Source: Candidatus Omnitrophota bacterium (GTDB lineage Bacteria; Omnitrophota; Omnitrophia; Omnitrophales; Aquincolibacteriaceae). Taken from it: DNA of 28,289 nucleotides. Where the stretch lies: positions 1 to 28,289 of the forward strand of contig JACKFM010000012.1 in assembly GCA_020632475.1 (NCBI GenBank), read 5' to 3'. Positions 1 through 7,227 of this stretch are shown here, piece after piece. Each line of letters starts with the position of its first letter. The stretch's first letter is position 1. A program made the translations under genes and the position numbers. Under the pieces are notes generated by a model, which saw only the letters and a program-made list of their open reading frames with translations, searched no databases and was not told the origin of the DNA.

Positions 1-138
1 CGTTTCACAAGCAACGCGCGATTTCGGATCCTGTGCTAAATAGGCATCCAAAACGGCATCTGAGATCTGATCACACATTTTATCGGGATGGCCCTCGCTG
101 ACAGATTCGGAAGTAAACAATTGGCGGCATTTCTTCAT
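1..138 (-). CDS. metK: S-adenosylmethionine synthetase, N-terminal part (runs off the window)
   Basis: Only the first 46 codons are visible, reading from an ATG at 138-136 down to the window edge. The translation begins MKKCRQLFTSESVSEGHPDK and continues with MCDQISDAVLDAYL. The SESVSEGHPDK and CDQISDAVLD blocks are the hallmark N-terminal motifs of methionine adenosyltransferase, whose conserved His takes part in ATP/methionine binding. The enzyme makes S-adenosylmethionine from methionine and ATP in the cytoplasm. A GAGG element lies 7 nt before the ATG and supports this start. The gene follows the nucleotidyltransferase gene by 59 nt. That gap is AT-rich and too short for a SAM riboswitch, so any such control would have to lie elsewhere. 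Confidence 0.93.
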   Translation of the reverse strand, partial: MKKCRQLFTSESVSEGHPDKMCDQISDAVLDAYLAQDPKSRVACET

Positions 139-197
139 ATCATAACCTCGCATCATGTTAAGTTTATTTTTAAAAAAATAAGCATCTTTAAGAGATT

Positions 198-938
198 TTA
201 AGAACGAAATATTAAATCGGCCTGTTGATAAGAATTGAGATCACCGATGTCATACCATCTGCCTTCAAGCGGGGCTGCATAAAGGGTATCTACTTGCGAA
301 AGCCACTTCATATAGTGGCCGGGCTGGTCAGCATTATGGCCTTCACGTATATATCTGTCAAGCAAAACGCGGGTCTCGGCAGGCAGCCAGTACAGTCCGC
401 AAGACGCCAGTGTTGTAGGCGGTTCCTGGGGTTTTTCATAGAAGGCAAGGACCTTTCTGTCTTCATCCAAAACCACAAGCCCATATTGCTTTGCCAGTTC
501 CAAATCCTTAACATCATAGACTGCAATCAAAGGATGCGGACGTTTGCTCCGGGCAAAAGAAACAAACTGAACCAGATCAAAATCAAAGAGGTTGTCTCCC
601 GCAATCACCATCATATCTTCAACCCCGATGTTTTGTGTTTTCAGCACATAAGCCAAATCCCCTATGGCCCCCAGGCGGGTCTCATTAGAGAGGGTCTGAT
701 CGTCAACCGTCACAACCGGCCAGGGATATTGGAGGGTTTCGGTCCATTTTTGAAAATGGCCCGCGAATTTATGATTGGTGGCAATATAGACACCGTTAAT
801 CTCTTCAATATCACGTAACCGGTCCAGGATATATTCTAAAATCGGCCGGCCGCCAACCGGCAGAAGCGGTTTGGGCTGGTTTTCTGTGAGAGGATATAAC
901 CGTGTCGCATAACCCGCACATAGTAAAACAGCTTTCAT
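198..938 (-). CDS. Sugar-1-phosphate nucleotidyltransferase (NTP_transferase family)
   Basis: A 246-aa cytoplasmic enzyme expected to transfer a nucleotidyl group from an NTP to a sugar 1-phosphate. Residues 1-35 carry the family signature: a G-Y-A-T-R-L-Y-P-L-T loop, then PKPLLPVGGRPILEY with the substrate-binding Lys. A GDNLFDFDL segment near residue 115 matches the metal-binding Asp region. The length fits the short RmlA/MurU-like class without a C-terminal beta-helix. The specific sugar and base cannot be read from the sequence; dTDP-glucose, GDP-mannose, UDP-MurNAc and other products are all possible. It follows ptsI by 42 nt and precedes metK, so it is probably the penultimate gene of the same transcription unit. 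A role in envelope sugar supply is an inference from the neighbourhood. Confidence 0.85.
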   Translation of the reverse strand: MKAVLLCAGYATRLYPLTENQPKPLLPVGGRPILEYILDRLRDIEEINGVYIATNHKFAGHFQKWTETLQYPWPVVTVDDQTLSNETRLGAIGDLAYVLKTQNIGVEDMMVIAGDNLFDFDLVQFVSFARSKRPHPLIAVYDVKDLELAKQYGLVVLDEDRKVLAFYEKPQEPPTTLASCGLYWLPAETRVLLDRYIREGHNADQPGHYMKWLSQVDTLYAAPLEGRWYDIGDLNSYQQADLIFRS

Positions 939-980
939 AAAAACCTTTCGCTTATTATTCTTGTTTCAAACTCGTCAAAA

Positions 981-2732
981 TCATTCAATTAAGTCAGGAC
1001 ATACTCGTTTCATTTTTGCAGTTATGAATTCCCGAACTTCTTTACCCGTTTCAAATTTAAGGGCTTCGCCGGCTATTTCTTGGGCAAACTCATAACTGAC
1101 AGAACGAATAGCCTTCTTGGCTTTCGGCAATATAAAAGGACTAATGCTCAACTCATCAACGCCCAGTCCCACAAGTAAAACGGCGATCGCCGGATCGGCA
1201 GCCATTTCACCGCAGCATCCGATCCATATTTTCTGTTTGTGTCCGTTTTGGATCACCTGCTGAATCAATCTTAAAATTGCCGGATGAGTCGGCTCGTAGA
1301 GATAAGCGATTTTTTCATTCACACGGTCAACCGCCAGGGCATACTGAATCAAATCATTACTGCCGATTGAAAAAAAATCGACTTCTTTGGCCAGAATATC
1401 GCTGGTAACGGCAGCCGACGGAATTTCAATCATTGCTCCGATTTCCAAGTCAGGATTAAAACGTTGTTTTTTAGATTTTAACTCGAGTTTACACTCCTCT
1501 AAAATGGCATTCGCATGTCGTAATTCATGAACGTTGGAAATCATCGGGTACATCAATTTGAGATTTTTTTGCGTACTGGCCCTTAAAACGGCCCGGAGCT
1601 GCTCTTTAAAAACGTCTACTTGGGTCAAACAAAAACGAATTGCCCGCCATCCCAAAAAGGGATTCATTTCACGAGGGACATCCAGTGAGGAAATAAATTT
1701 ATCCCCCCCAAGGTCCAATGTGCGGATAATAAACGGATGCGGTGCAATTTTTTTGGCGGCATTTTTGTATGCCCGATACTGTTCTTCTTCTGTCGGCAAA
1801 TCCTGCCTATTCATATAAAGATATTCCGTACGGTATAACCCAATCCCTTCAGACCCATGCGAAAGCACTGACGAAATTTCGTCATCAAATTCAATATTAG
1901 ACGCTAATGTAATCTTCTTACCATCGGTCGTCTCTGCAGGCAGATCTTTGAGCTTATGCAATTCGGTCGTAAGTTCGCTATAACGTTCCTCCTGTTTTTC
2001 GTACTCTTGGATCAACTTACGGTCCGGATTAATGATCAGTACCCCGTGCGTCCCGTCAACGATAATAGGATCTCCGGTTTTAACTCTTCCGGTGACACCG
2101 GCCATCCCGACAATCGCCGGTATTTCCAAAGATCTTCCTAAAATAGCCGTATGTGAGGTCGGTCCGCCGACCTCCGTCACAAAAGCCAAAACCTTCTCTT
2201 TATCCATGGTCGCCGTATCAGACGGAGACAGATCATGTGCGATTAAAACTACTTTTTCACTGAGGTTTTCAAGCTGGTTTTTCTTGTCACCATGCAGATT
2301 ATGCAGAAGTCGACGCGAAACATCTTTGATATCATCCACTCTTTCTTTCAAGTACTCGTCATTAATCTGCGAAAAAGCTCTAAAATACCGTTGAACAACC
2401 AGTGAAAAGGCATGATCAGCAGTCGTTGTTTTGGTCTTAATCAGAGCAATCACATCTTCAATGAGCGTCCTGTCTTCAAGGATCAAAAGATGCGCATTAA
2501 AAATATCTGAATGTTCCCTTCCGATCTGCACGGAAAGATTCTTGCGGATACCCAGGATTTCGGCTCTTGTCCGGGTAATGGCATCTTCAAAATGAGCAAT
2601 TTCGGTCGGGATATCGCTTTTTTTGATTTTGACATAGGGAATCGTAAAAGATTCCTGGCGGTGAAAAATAAAAGCGGTACCAATGGTCACTCCCGGTGAT
2701 ACCGGAATACCTTTCAGTTCTTCAGTCTTCAT
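981..2732 (-). CDS. ptsI: Phosphoenolpyruvate-protein phosphotransferase, enzyme I of the PTS
   Basis: A 583-aa enzyme I, close to the usual 570-580 aa. It takes phosphate from phosphoenolpyruvate and passes it to HPr. The phosphohistidine motif GGPTSHTAILGRSLEIPAIVG is complete, with the active His at residue 194. The C-terminal PEP-binding TIM barrel shows TLDLGGDK near residue 341, IGSNDLIQYALAVDR near 455 and the Cys-containing GCCGEMAADP near 505. There is no extra N-terminal GAF domain, so this is the ordinary form and not the PtsP type. An AGGA lies 6 nt before the ATG at 2732. The gene sits 51 nt after ptsH. With no EIIB/EIIC permease here, it may chiefly feed a regulatory PtsN relay. 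Confidence 0.96.
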   Translation of the reverse strand: MKTEELKGIPVSPGVTIGTAFIFHRQESFTIPYVKIKKSDIPTEIAHFEDAITRTRAEILGIRKNLSVQIGREHSDIFNAHLLILEDRTLIEDVIALIKTKTTTADHAFSLVVQRYFRAFSQINDEYLKERVDDIKDVSRRLLHNLHGDKKNQLENLSEKVVLIAHDLSPSDTATMDKEKVLAFVTEVGGPTSHTAILGRSLEIPAIVGMAGVTGRVKTGDPIIVDGTHGVLIINPDRKLIQEYEKQEERYSELTTELHKLKDLPAETTDGKKITLASNIEFDDEISSVLSHGSEGIGLYRTEYLYMNRQDLPTEEEQYRAYKNAAKKIAPHPFIIRTLDLGGDKFISSLDVPREMNPFLGWRAIRFCLTQVDVFKEQLRAVLRASTQKNLKLMYPMISNVHELRHANAILEECKLELKSKKQRFNPDLEIGAMIEIPSAAVTSDILAKEVDFFSIGSNDLIQYALAVDRVNEKIAYLYEPTHPAILRLIQQVIQNGHKQKIWIGCCGEMAADPAIAVLLVGLGVDELSISPFILPKAKKAIRSVSYEFAQEIAGEALKFETGKEVREFITAKMKRVCPDLIE

Positions 2733-2783
2733 GGCCGATCCTATTCGAATTGAGTCTAAAAACCATAGTCAACATCCTAATCG

Positions 2784-3065
2784 TTACTCCTCTTCCCCAA
2801 AATTACTCGCAATAAGACTCTCCAACGCCTCAAGCGCCTCGTTGGCGTCCCGGCCGGTTGCCTTCACCGTAATTTCAGTGCCGACACCGACCGCTAAAGT
2901 CATAATCCCCATAATGGACTTACCGCTCACAGACTCCTGGCCCCGAATCACCTGAATATCCGCCTCAAATTGATTGGCCGTTTGAACAAAAAGCGCCGCA
3001 GGCCTTGCGTGCAGGCCCAGTTTGTTTTTGATCGTCATTTTTTTTTCAATCGGTTCAAAACTCAT
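2784..3065 (-). CDS. ptsH: HPr phosphocarrier protein
   Basis: A 93-aa small phosphocarrier. Residues 14-22 read N-K-L-G-L-H-A-R-P with the phosphorylatable His at 19. Residues 48-54 read G-K-S-I-M-G-I with a Ser at 50 equivalent to Ser46 of Gram-positive HPr, the target of HPr kinase. It should accept phosphate from enzyme I (next gene) and hand it to EIIA-type domains, here presumably PtsN. An AGGGA lies 9 nt before the ATG. The gene starts 17 nt after the end of yvcK, the place occupied by crh in Bacillus. Because the His is present it is a real HPr or NPr and not a Crh protein. Whether Ser50 is used depends on an HPr kinase that is not in this window. Confidence 0.95.
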   Translation of the reverse strand: MSFEPIEKKMTIKNKLGLHARPAALFVQTANQFEADIQVIRGQESVSGKSIMGIMTLAVGVGTEITVKATGRDANEALEALESLIASNFGEEE

Positions 3066-3082
3066 AAATCTGATCCCTGGAT

Positions 3083-4345
3083 TTAAACCTTAACGGCTTT
3101 GGTTACGCGGTCATAGTGTTCAAAAATAAGTTGTGCCAAAACAGCCGGATCATGTCTGACTTGCCCCTCTATTACTTTTAAGATTTCACCTTCGATCACT
3201 TCATATCCTTTAGAGCGAATTTCATCCAAATCGAGCACCACCGGCTCAGCTTCTTTTTCTTTATATTTTTCAAGCATCTCGGCCGGAATTTCTGCAGAAT
3301 TGACAAAACATGCATTTAAAATTCTGGGATCGGTGTGTTCCAGCAGAACACGCAAATGATCCCATGCACTCAAATTATTAGTTTCGCCCGGCTGAGTCAT
3401 AACATTCTGGATATAAACCTTATAAGCATCCGATCTTAAAATAGCGTCACAGATATCCCGAATTAAAAGATTGGGCAAAACACTGGTATAAAGACTACCG
3501 GGTCCGAAAATAATCAGATCCGCACTTTCAATGGCATCCAATGCCTCCGGCCTGGCCCGGCAATTATCCGGTTTTAGACGAATGTTTTTCAAGGGCTTAT
3601 CGGTTTCAGTAATACGGGTTTCCCCTTCTTCCTGAGTACCATCAATAAATTCACCCACCAGGGTTACCTTATCCAGAGTGGAAGGTATCACCCTTCCACG
3701 AATGGCCAACACACGGCTGGACTCCGCAATGGCTTTTTCAAAATCACCGGTGACCTTTGAAAGCGCGGTAATGAAAAGGTTTCCAAAACTATGGCCTTTC
3801 AGCCCTTCCCCCACTTCAAAGCGGTATTGAAATAAATCACGAATAAGCGGACCGGCGTCGGCCAGAGCCACAAGGCAGTTACGAATATCTCCTGGCGGCA
3901 GCATGTCCATCTCATCACGCAACCGGCCGGAACTTCCACCCGTATCCGTTACGGTCACAATAGCCGTGATATTGCTGGTATACAGCTTAATGCCTGAAAG
4001 GAGCGTACTTAATCCGGTTCCTCCGCCGACAGCGACGACCCGGGGGCCCCTTGAAAGGGAATCACTCTGTTTTTTTTGATGAACGATATCCACCAGCTGA
4101 TCATCCCGATAAGCCGGCATAAGCGCACGGACAAAAATCCGAAGCATGTTTTTAATCGCCATATAGACAAGAAATATGCCAAAAATAAGCGATGCTGTTG
4201 CAAAGGCGGCTAAAAGAATACTGGATTTAGAAATCGTTTTAACGGCTGCCAGAGCGACAAAAACGATAAACCCCAGCCCTAAAACACAAAGAGTGATCCA
4301 GCGCTTGATACCTATACCGGGATATAGCCACTTGAAAAAGTTCAT
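3083..4345 (-). CDS. yvcK: YvcK/CofD-like protein with an N-terminal membrane anchor
   Basis: A 420-aa protein in two parts. Residues about 15-36 and 42-64 are hydrophobic and look like two transmembrane helices. After a linker, residues 101-420 form a YvcK (UPF0052, CofD-like) domain starting PRVVAVGGGTGLSTLLSGIK, followed by TDTGGSSGRLR and LPPGDIRNCLVALA, the conserved nucleotide-sugar/phosphate-binding region. Bacillus YvcK (about 317 aa) binds UDP-sugars and is needed for normal cell shape and for growth on gluconeogenic carbon; CofD itself is a transferase in F420 synthesis. A YvcK role is likelier given ptsN upstream and ptsH downstream. The membrane segment is additional to the well-studied soluble form. 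A good AAGGA precedes the ATG. Confidence in the family is high and in the exact role low. Confidence 0.9.
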   Translation of the reverse strand: MNFFKWLYPGIGIKRWITLCVLGLGFIVFVALAAVKTISKSSILLAAFATASLIFGIFLVYMAIKNMLRIFVRALMPAYRDDQLVDIVHQKKQSDSLSRGPRVVAVGGGTGLSTLLSGIKLYTSNITAIVTVTDTGGSSGRLRDEMDMLPPGDIRNCLVALADAGPLIRDLFQYRFEVGEGLKGHSFGNLFITALSKVTGDFEKAIAESSRVLAIRGRVIPSTLDKVTLVGEFIDGTQEEGETRITETDKPLKNIRLKPDNCRARPEALDAIESADLIIFGPGSLYTSVLPNLLIRDICDAILRSDAYKVYIQNVMTQPGETNNLSAWDHLRVLLEHTDPRILNACFVNSAEIPAEMLEKYKEKEAEPVVLDLDEIRSKGYEVIEGEILKVIEGQVRHDPAVLAQLIFEHYDRVTKAVKV

Positions 4346-4388
4346 GTTGCTTCCTTAAAAGAGTTAGCACAGAATCTTAAAACAGGTT

Positions 4389-4427
4389 GTCCTGACAAGC
4401 CGGATTATCAACCCGCCAGCTCAGGAC
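4389..4427 (-). terminator. Hairpin between ptsN and yvcK, possible weak terminator or attenuator
   Basis: In the 95-nt gap after ptsN the minus strand reads GTCCTGA, then GCTGG, a 12-nt loop, CCGGC, TTG and TCAGGAC. This is a 7-bp perfect outer stem plus a 5-bp inner stem with one G-U pair. It is followed after 4 nt by TGTTTT, a poor U-tract. It could reduce read-through into yvcK-ptsH-ptsI or be a processing hairpin. No clear promoter was seen between it and yvcK. Confidence 0.35.
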
Positions 4428-4440
4428 CTCCGTTAAAGAT

Positions 4441-4905
4441 TTACTGGCCCTTTTCCTCTTCTTTTTGGATAAGCTCATAAACCTCTTCTGCGCTTTTACA
4501 CCGTCTGATCAGTTCACAGAAGAAAGAATCACGCAAAAGCCTTGAAATCTGAGCCAGCGCTTTTAAGTGTGGGCCTGCATTTTCTTTCGGTGCAACCAGT
4601 AAAAAGAAAATGTAAACGAGTTCGCCGTCAAGCGCTTCAAAATTAACACCTTTGCGGCTCACTCCCAAAACAGACACGATTCCGTTTACACGATCTGTTT
4701 TACCGTGCGGAATGGCGATCCCTTGTCCAATTCCGGTAGATCCCAGACTCTCACGTTCAACAAGCGCCTTAACGATATTTTTTCTATCGCCAATGTCTTG
4801 CACCTCGGCCAGGACATCTACCAGCTCCTTCAGAACATCTTCTTTCTCGGTAGATTCCAGATCGATTTTAATTGCCTTTTTGTCCAAAAATTCCGTTATT
4901 TTCAT
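4441..4905 (-). CDS. ptsN: PTS EIIA-type regulatory protein PtsN (EIIA-Ntr)
   Basis: The reading frame extends back to 5013, but that would overlap hpf and add an atypical leader. The ATG at 4905 begins MKITEFLDKKAIKIDLES and is preceded by GAGGGGG 10 nt away, so a 154-aa protein is called, the normal EIIA-Ntr size. The phosphorylation motif GIGQGIAIPHGKTDRV places the active His at residue 67. PtsN accepts phosphate from HPr/NPr and acts as a regulator and not as a sugar-uptake component; in Proteobacteria it affects potassium transport and envelope stress. The position directly after hpf (79-nt gap) mirrors the proteobacterial lptB-rpoN-hpf-ptsN order, but rpoN is absent. Confidence 0.92.
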   Translation of the reverse strand: MKITEFLDKKAIKIDLESTEKEDVLKELVDVLAEVQDIGDRKNIVKALVERESLGSTGIGQGIAIPHGKTDRVNGIVSVLGVSRKGVNFEALDGELVYIFFLLVAPKENAGPHLKALAQISRLLRDSFFCELIRRCKSAEEVYELIQKEEEKGQ

Positions 4906-4984
4906 TTTCTTCAAACCCCCTCTTGATTCATTGAATCCATTAAAAAGAATAACTAAAAAAAATTTCGTATTTTCTTCGCAAAGA

Positions 4985-5536
4985 TCATGGCTCGATGAGC
5001 CCAAAATGTCCATCCTTGAGTCTAAAAATCACGTTCACGTCATCGCTTGCATCATTATGAAAAACCAAAAAATCCTTATCATCCACTTCAAGCTGCAAAC
5101 TGGCTTCGTGCGTGGACATCGGCTTTAAACCCGATTGTTCAAGTCGAATCACTTTGATCTTTTTCTTACTCTTTCCGCTGTCAAGTTGATTAATCTTTCT
5201 GGCGGTCTGAATCTTGGGAACCGTTTCTTCCTCTCCATGCCCGCGATGGTGTGATTTAACCTTCTCACGATGCTTTTTCAACTGGGTTTGGATCCGGTGA
5301 TAAGCCAGATCAATCGCGGTATAAATGTTTTCTTTATCCTGACCTTCACCGAAAGCCCTGAAATTTTTACTTAACAGAGTCATCTCCGCAACGTACCCAT
5401 ATTTTTCCTTTTTCAAAATAACATGTGATTCAACGATACGCGGCGCATATTTATCCAGTTTATCCAGTTTTTCCTGAAAATGTTCACGCATCCCTTTTGT
5501 TACAGTCATATTTTTGCCTAAAAAACGAATATCCAT
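4985..5536 (-). CDS. hpf: Ribosome hibernation promoting factor, long form
   Basis: A 183-aa protein of two domains. Residues 1-100 form the S30AE/YfiA fold that binds the 30S decoding region (start MDIRFLGKNMTVTKGMREHF). A charged linker at about 101-125 is rich in Lys, Arg and His. Residues about 128-183 form the S30AE C-terminal dimerisation domain, with VIRLEQSGLKPMSTHEASLQ and FLVFHNDASDDVNVIFRLKDG. Long-form HPF makes inactive 100S ribosome dimers in stationary or starved cells. This form is standard in Firmicutes and many other phyla, whereas the lptB-adjacent gene of gammaproteobacteria is the short form. The Shine-Dalgarno sequence AGGAGGAGGG, 4 nt before the ATG, is the strongest in the window and suggests high expression. 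It lies 24 nt after lptB. Confidence 0.96.
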   Translation of the reverse strand: MDIRFLGKNMTVTKGMREHFQEKLDKLDKYAPRIVESHVILKKEKYGYVAEMTLLSKNFRAFGEGQDKENIYTAIDLAYHRIQTQLKKHREKVKSHHRGHGEEETVPKIQTARKINQLDSGKSKKKIKVIRLEQSGLKPMSTHEASLQLEVDDKDFLVFHNDASDDVNVIFRLKDGHFGLIEP

Positions 5537-5560
5537 AGATCCCTCCTCCTAGAAATCTTC

Positions 5561-6286
5561 TTATGCCAGGGAGAATTTTTCCCCCAAATAAAGTTCTCGG
5601 GCTTTTGGATCCGAGGCCAAAAACTGAGACGTTCCCGAAACTTCAATTTTCCCTTCACAAACCAGATAGGAACGGTCCGTAATGGCCAATGTTTCCCTGA
5701 CGCTATGATCCGTCAATAGGATGCTCAAGCCCTGTGATTTTAATTTGTTTAAAATTTTCTGAACTTCAAAAACCGCTATCGGATCAACGCCGCTGAAGGG
5801 TTCATCCAGCAGAATAAGTGATGGGTTTGTCACCAACGCGCGTGTAATCTCCAAACGCCTTCTCTCTCCGCCGGAAAGCGTCATCGCCTTATTCTTGGCA
5901 AGATAGGCAATGTCCAATTCGTTGAGCAGACTCTTAAGTCTGCGGTCTCTTTCCGTCTGCGAAATATCAAGGGTTTCAAGAATGGCCATAATATTATCTT
6001 CAACCGATAGTTTTCTGAAGATAGACGGTTCTTGCGATAGATATCCGATTCCCAACCGTGCCCTTTTATACATCGGAAGCGAGGTAATATCCTCACCCCT
6101 AAAATAAATTTTCCCGGCATCGGGCTTGATGACACCGACCGTCATATAAAATGTCGTGGTCTTGCCAGCTCCGTTAGGCCCCAAAAGGCCTACGATTTCC
6201 CCGCGGCCGATTCCGATACTGACGCCGTTGACCACCGTTCTTCCGCCATATGTTTTTTTAAGCTGCTTAACTTCAAGTAGATACAT
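5561..6286 (-). CDS. lptB: LPS export ABC transporter ATP-binding protein
   Basis: An ABC ATPase that powers extraction of LPS from the inner membrane together with LptF/LptG (not in this window). Two in-frame ATGs exist, at 6292 and 6286. TAGGGG ends 2 nt before the first and 8 nt before the second, so the second (MYLLEVKQLKKTYGG, 241 aa) is chosen. All ATPase motifs are intact: Walker A GLLGPNGAGKTT at about residues 34-45, ABC signature LSGGERRRLEI, Walker B LILLDEPFSGVDP and the switch His in LLTDHSVRE. Length and motif spacing fit LptB closely. The gene follows the LptC-LptA fusion by about 29 nt and precedes hpf. Alternative ABC roles are unlikely in this context. Confidence 0.95.
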   Translation of the reverse strand: MYLLEVKQLKKTYGGRTVVNGVSIGIGRGEIVGLLGPNGAGKTTTFYMTVGVIKPDAGKIYFRGEDITSLPMYKRARLGIGYLSQEPSIFRKLSVEDNIMAILETLDISQTERDRRLKSLLNELDIAYLAKNKAMTLSGGERRRLEITRALVTNPSLILLDEPFSGVDPIAVFEVQKILNKLKSQGLSILLTDHSVRETLAITDRSYLVCEGKIEVSGTSQFLASDPKARELYLGEKFSLA

Positions 6287-6315
6287 TTTCATTTCCCCTA
6301 TCGTTGACTGACAGG

Positions 6316-7218
6316 TTATATCAAACCTTCTTTTTTCAGGTTGTTTCCATCGCCTCCAAAATAAAGAGCTTCGGTATCACCACCAAGAATAATGCGGCCT
6401 TCTTCGGCTAGATAAATAACATTATCACTATACGTCTTATTTCCATCGGGATTATGGATAACCACATTACCGGTCGCCACAATTTTATTCACTTTCCGTG
6501 AATCTTTATTGTAATAGACATCCATGTGATCGGCGGTCAGTTTACCGCGGGGATCTGTCGCCACAACATTATCGTTAAAATAAGCAATGTTGTGGTCATA
6601 ATCAATCTCAAGCGGACCGTCACAGGTAATCACCGTCGGCCCCTTTGAATCTGCATTAACTCCCTGGGCTTTACCGGCATCCTGAATAACCACCGTAACA
6701 TTCTTTTGAAATTTAACCTTTTTAAGCTGCGAGTCCCCTTCCGCGCCCGTTCCATCAATATTAATATTCTCTTTTTTGACCGCCGCCTGGACATCCGTCT
6801 GCATCGTTTTATCAGAAGGATAGATATCCAGTTTTTCAGTCAACAGACGCGTACCATCCTCAGTCGTCGCCACTACATTATTACGCAAATGGACCAAATT
6901 ACTTGCCTTATCATACTGTCCTTCATCCGAAGTAATCGTCACGGGGGTTTCTTCGGCATAGGCCTTCGCCACAACATTCATAAGATCCACTGTTTTGGCC
7001 AGCAAATCCGCCGAATCACCTTCAATTTCAATTTCTTTTTCTCCACTGGCCGTATATTTGGTAAAGGAAAAGAAATAAACTTTGTGGGCATTAGGTTCCT
7101 TCACCTGCTCGGCTTTCGCTCCGTTCTGATTCTGTAATGCTTTAAAAAACTGAAACTTAACGAATGCCGTATAAGCCACCGTAACAAACAAAAATAGTAA
7201 TATAGAACGTTTTAACAT
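6316..7218 (-). CDS. Fused LPS transport proteins LptC-LptA
   Basis: A 300-aa protein with a single N-terminal hydrophobic anchor (about residues 4-20) and the remainder periplasmic. Residues about 45-180 resemble LptC (YrbK): F-S-F-T-K-Y-T-A-S-G-E-K-E-I then repeated beta-strand units such as ITSDEGQYDKASNLVHLRNN. Residues about 195-285 resemble the OstA/LptA fold, with GPLEIDYDHNIAYFNDNVVA, LTADHMDVYY and VNKIVATGNVVI, the typical alternating beta-jellyroll repeat. Ordinary LptC is about 190 aa, so the extra 110 aa are explained by the second domain. No separate lptA is seen between this gene and lptB, where it is found in Escherichia coli. The protein probably forms the first part of the periplasmic LPS bridge. 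The family is confident; the fusion reading is good but rests on motif recognition. Confidence 0.82.
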   Translation of the reverse strand: MLKRSILLFLFVTVAYTAFVKFQFFKALQNQNGAKAEQVKEPNAHKVYFFSFTKYTASGEKEIEIEGDSADLLAKTVDLMNVVAKAYAEETPVTITSDEGQYDKASNLVHLRNNVVATTEDGTRLLTEKLDIYPSDKTMQTDVQAAVKKENINIDGTGAEGDSQLKKVKFQKNVTVVIQDAGKAQGVNADSKGPTVITCDGPLEIDYDHNIAYFNDNVVATDPRGKLTADHMDVYYNKDSRKVNKIVATGNVVIHNPDGNKTYSDNVIYLAEEGRIILGGDTEALYFGGDGNNLKKEGLI

Positions 7219-7227
7219 TCGATGATC

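Noticed and set aside
139..197. Possible SAM riboswitch or terminator before metK
   Set aside because: The gap is only 59 nt. It contains an AT-only inverted repeat (TTATTTTT/AAAAATAA) without GC pairs and nothing resembling a SAM-riboswitch core.
225..818. A 197-codon open frame on the plus strand
   Set aside because: It lies wholly opposite the nucleotidyltransferase gene, has no family motifs and is an antisense shadow.
2784..3065. Crh-like regulatory paralog of HPr
   Set aside because: The active-site His19 is present, whereas Crh proteins lack it.
4906..5013. Extended N-terminus for PtsN
   Set aside because: It would overlap hpf by 29 nt, adds 36 residues not found in the family, and the ATG at 4905 has a strong ribosome-binding site.
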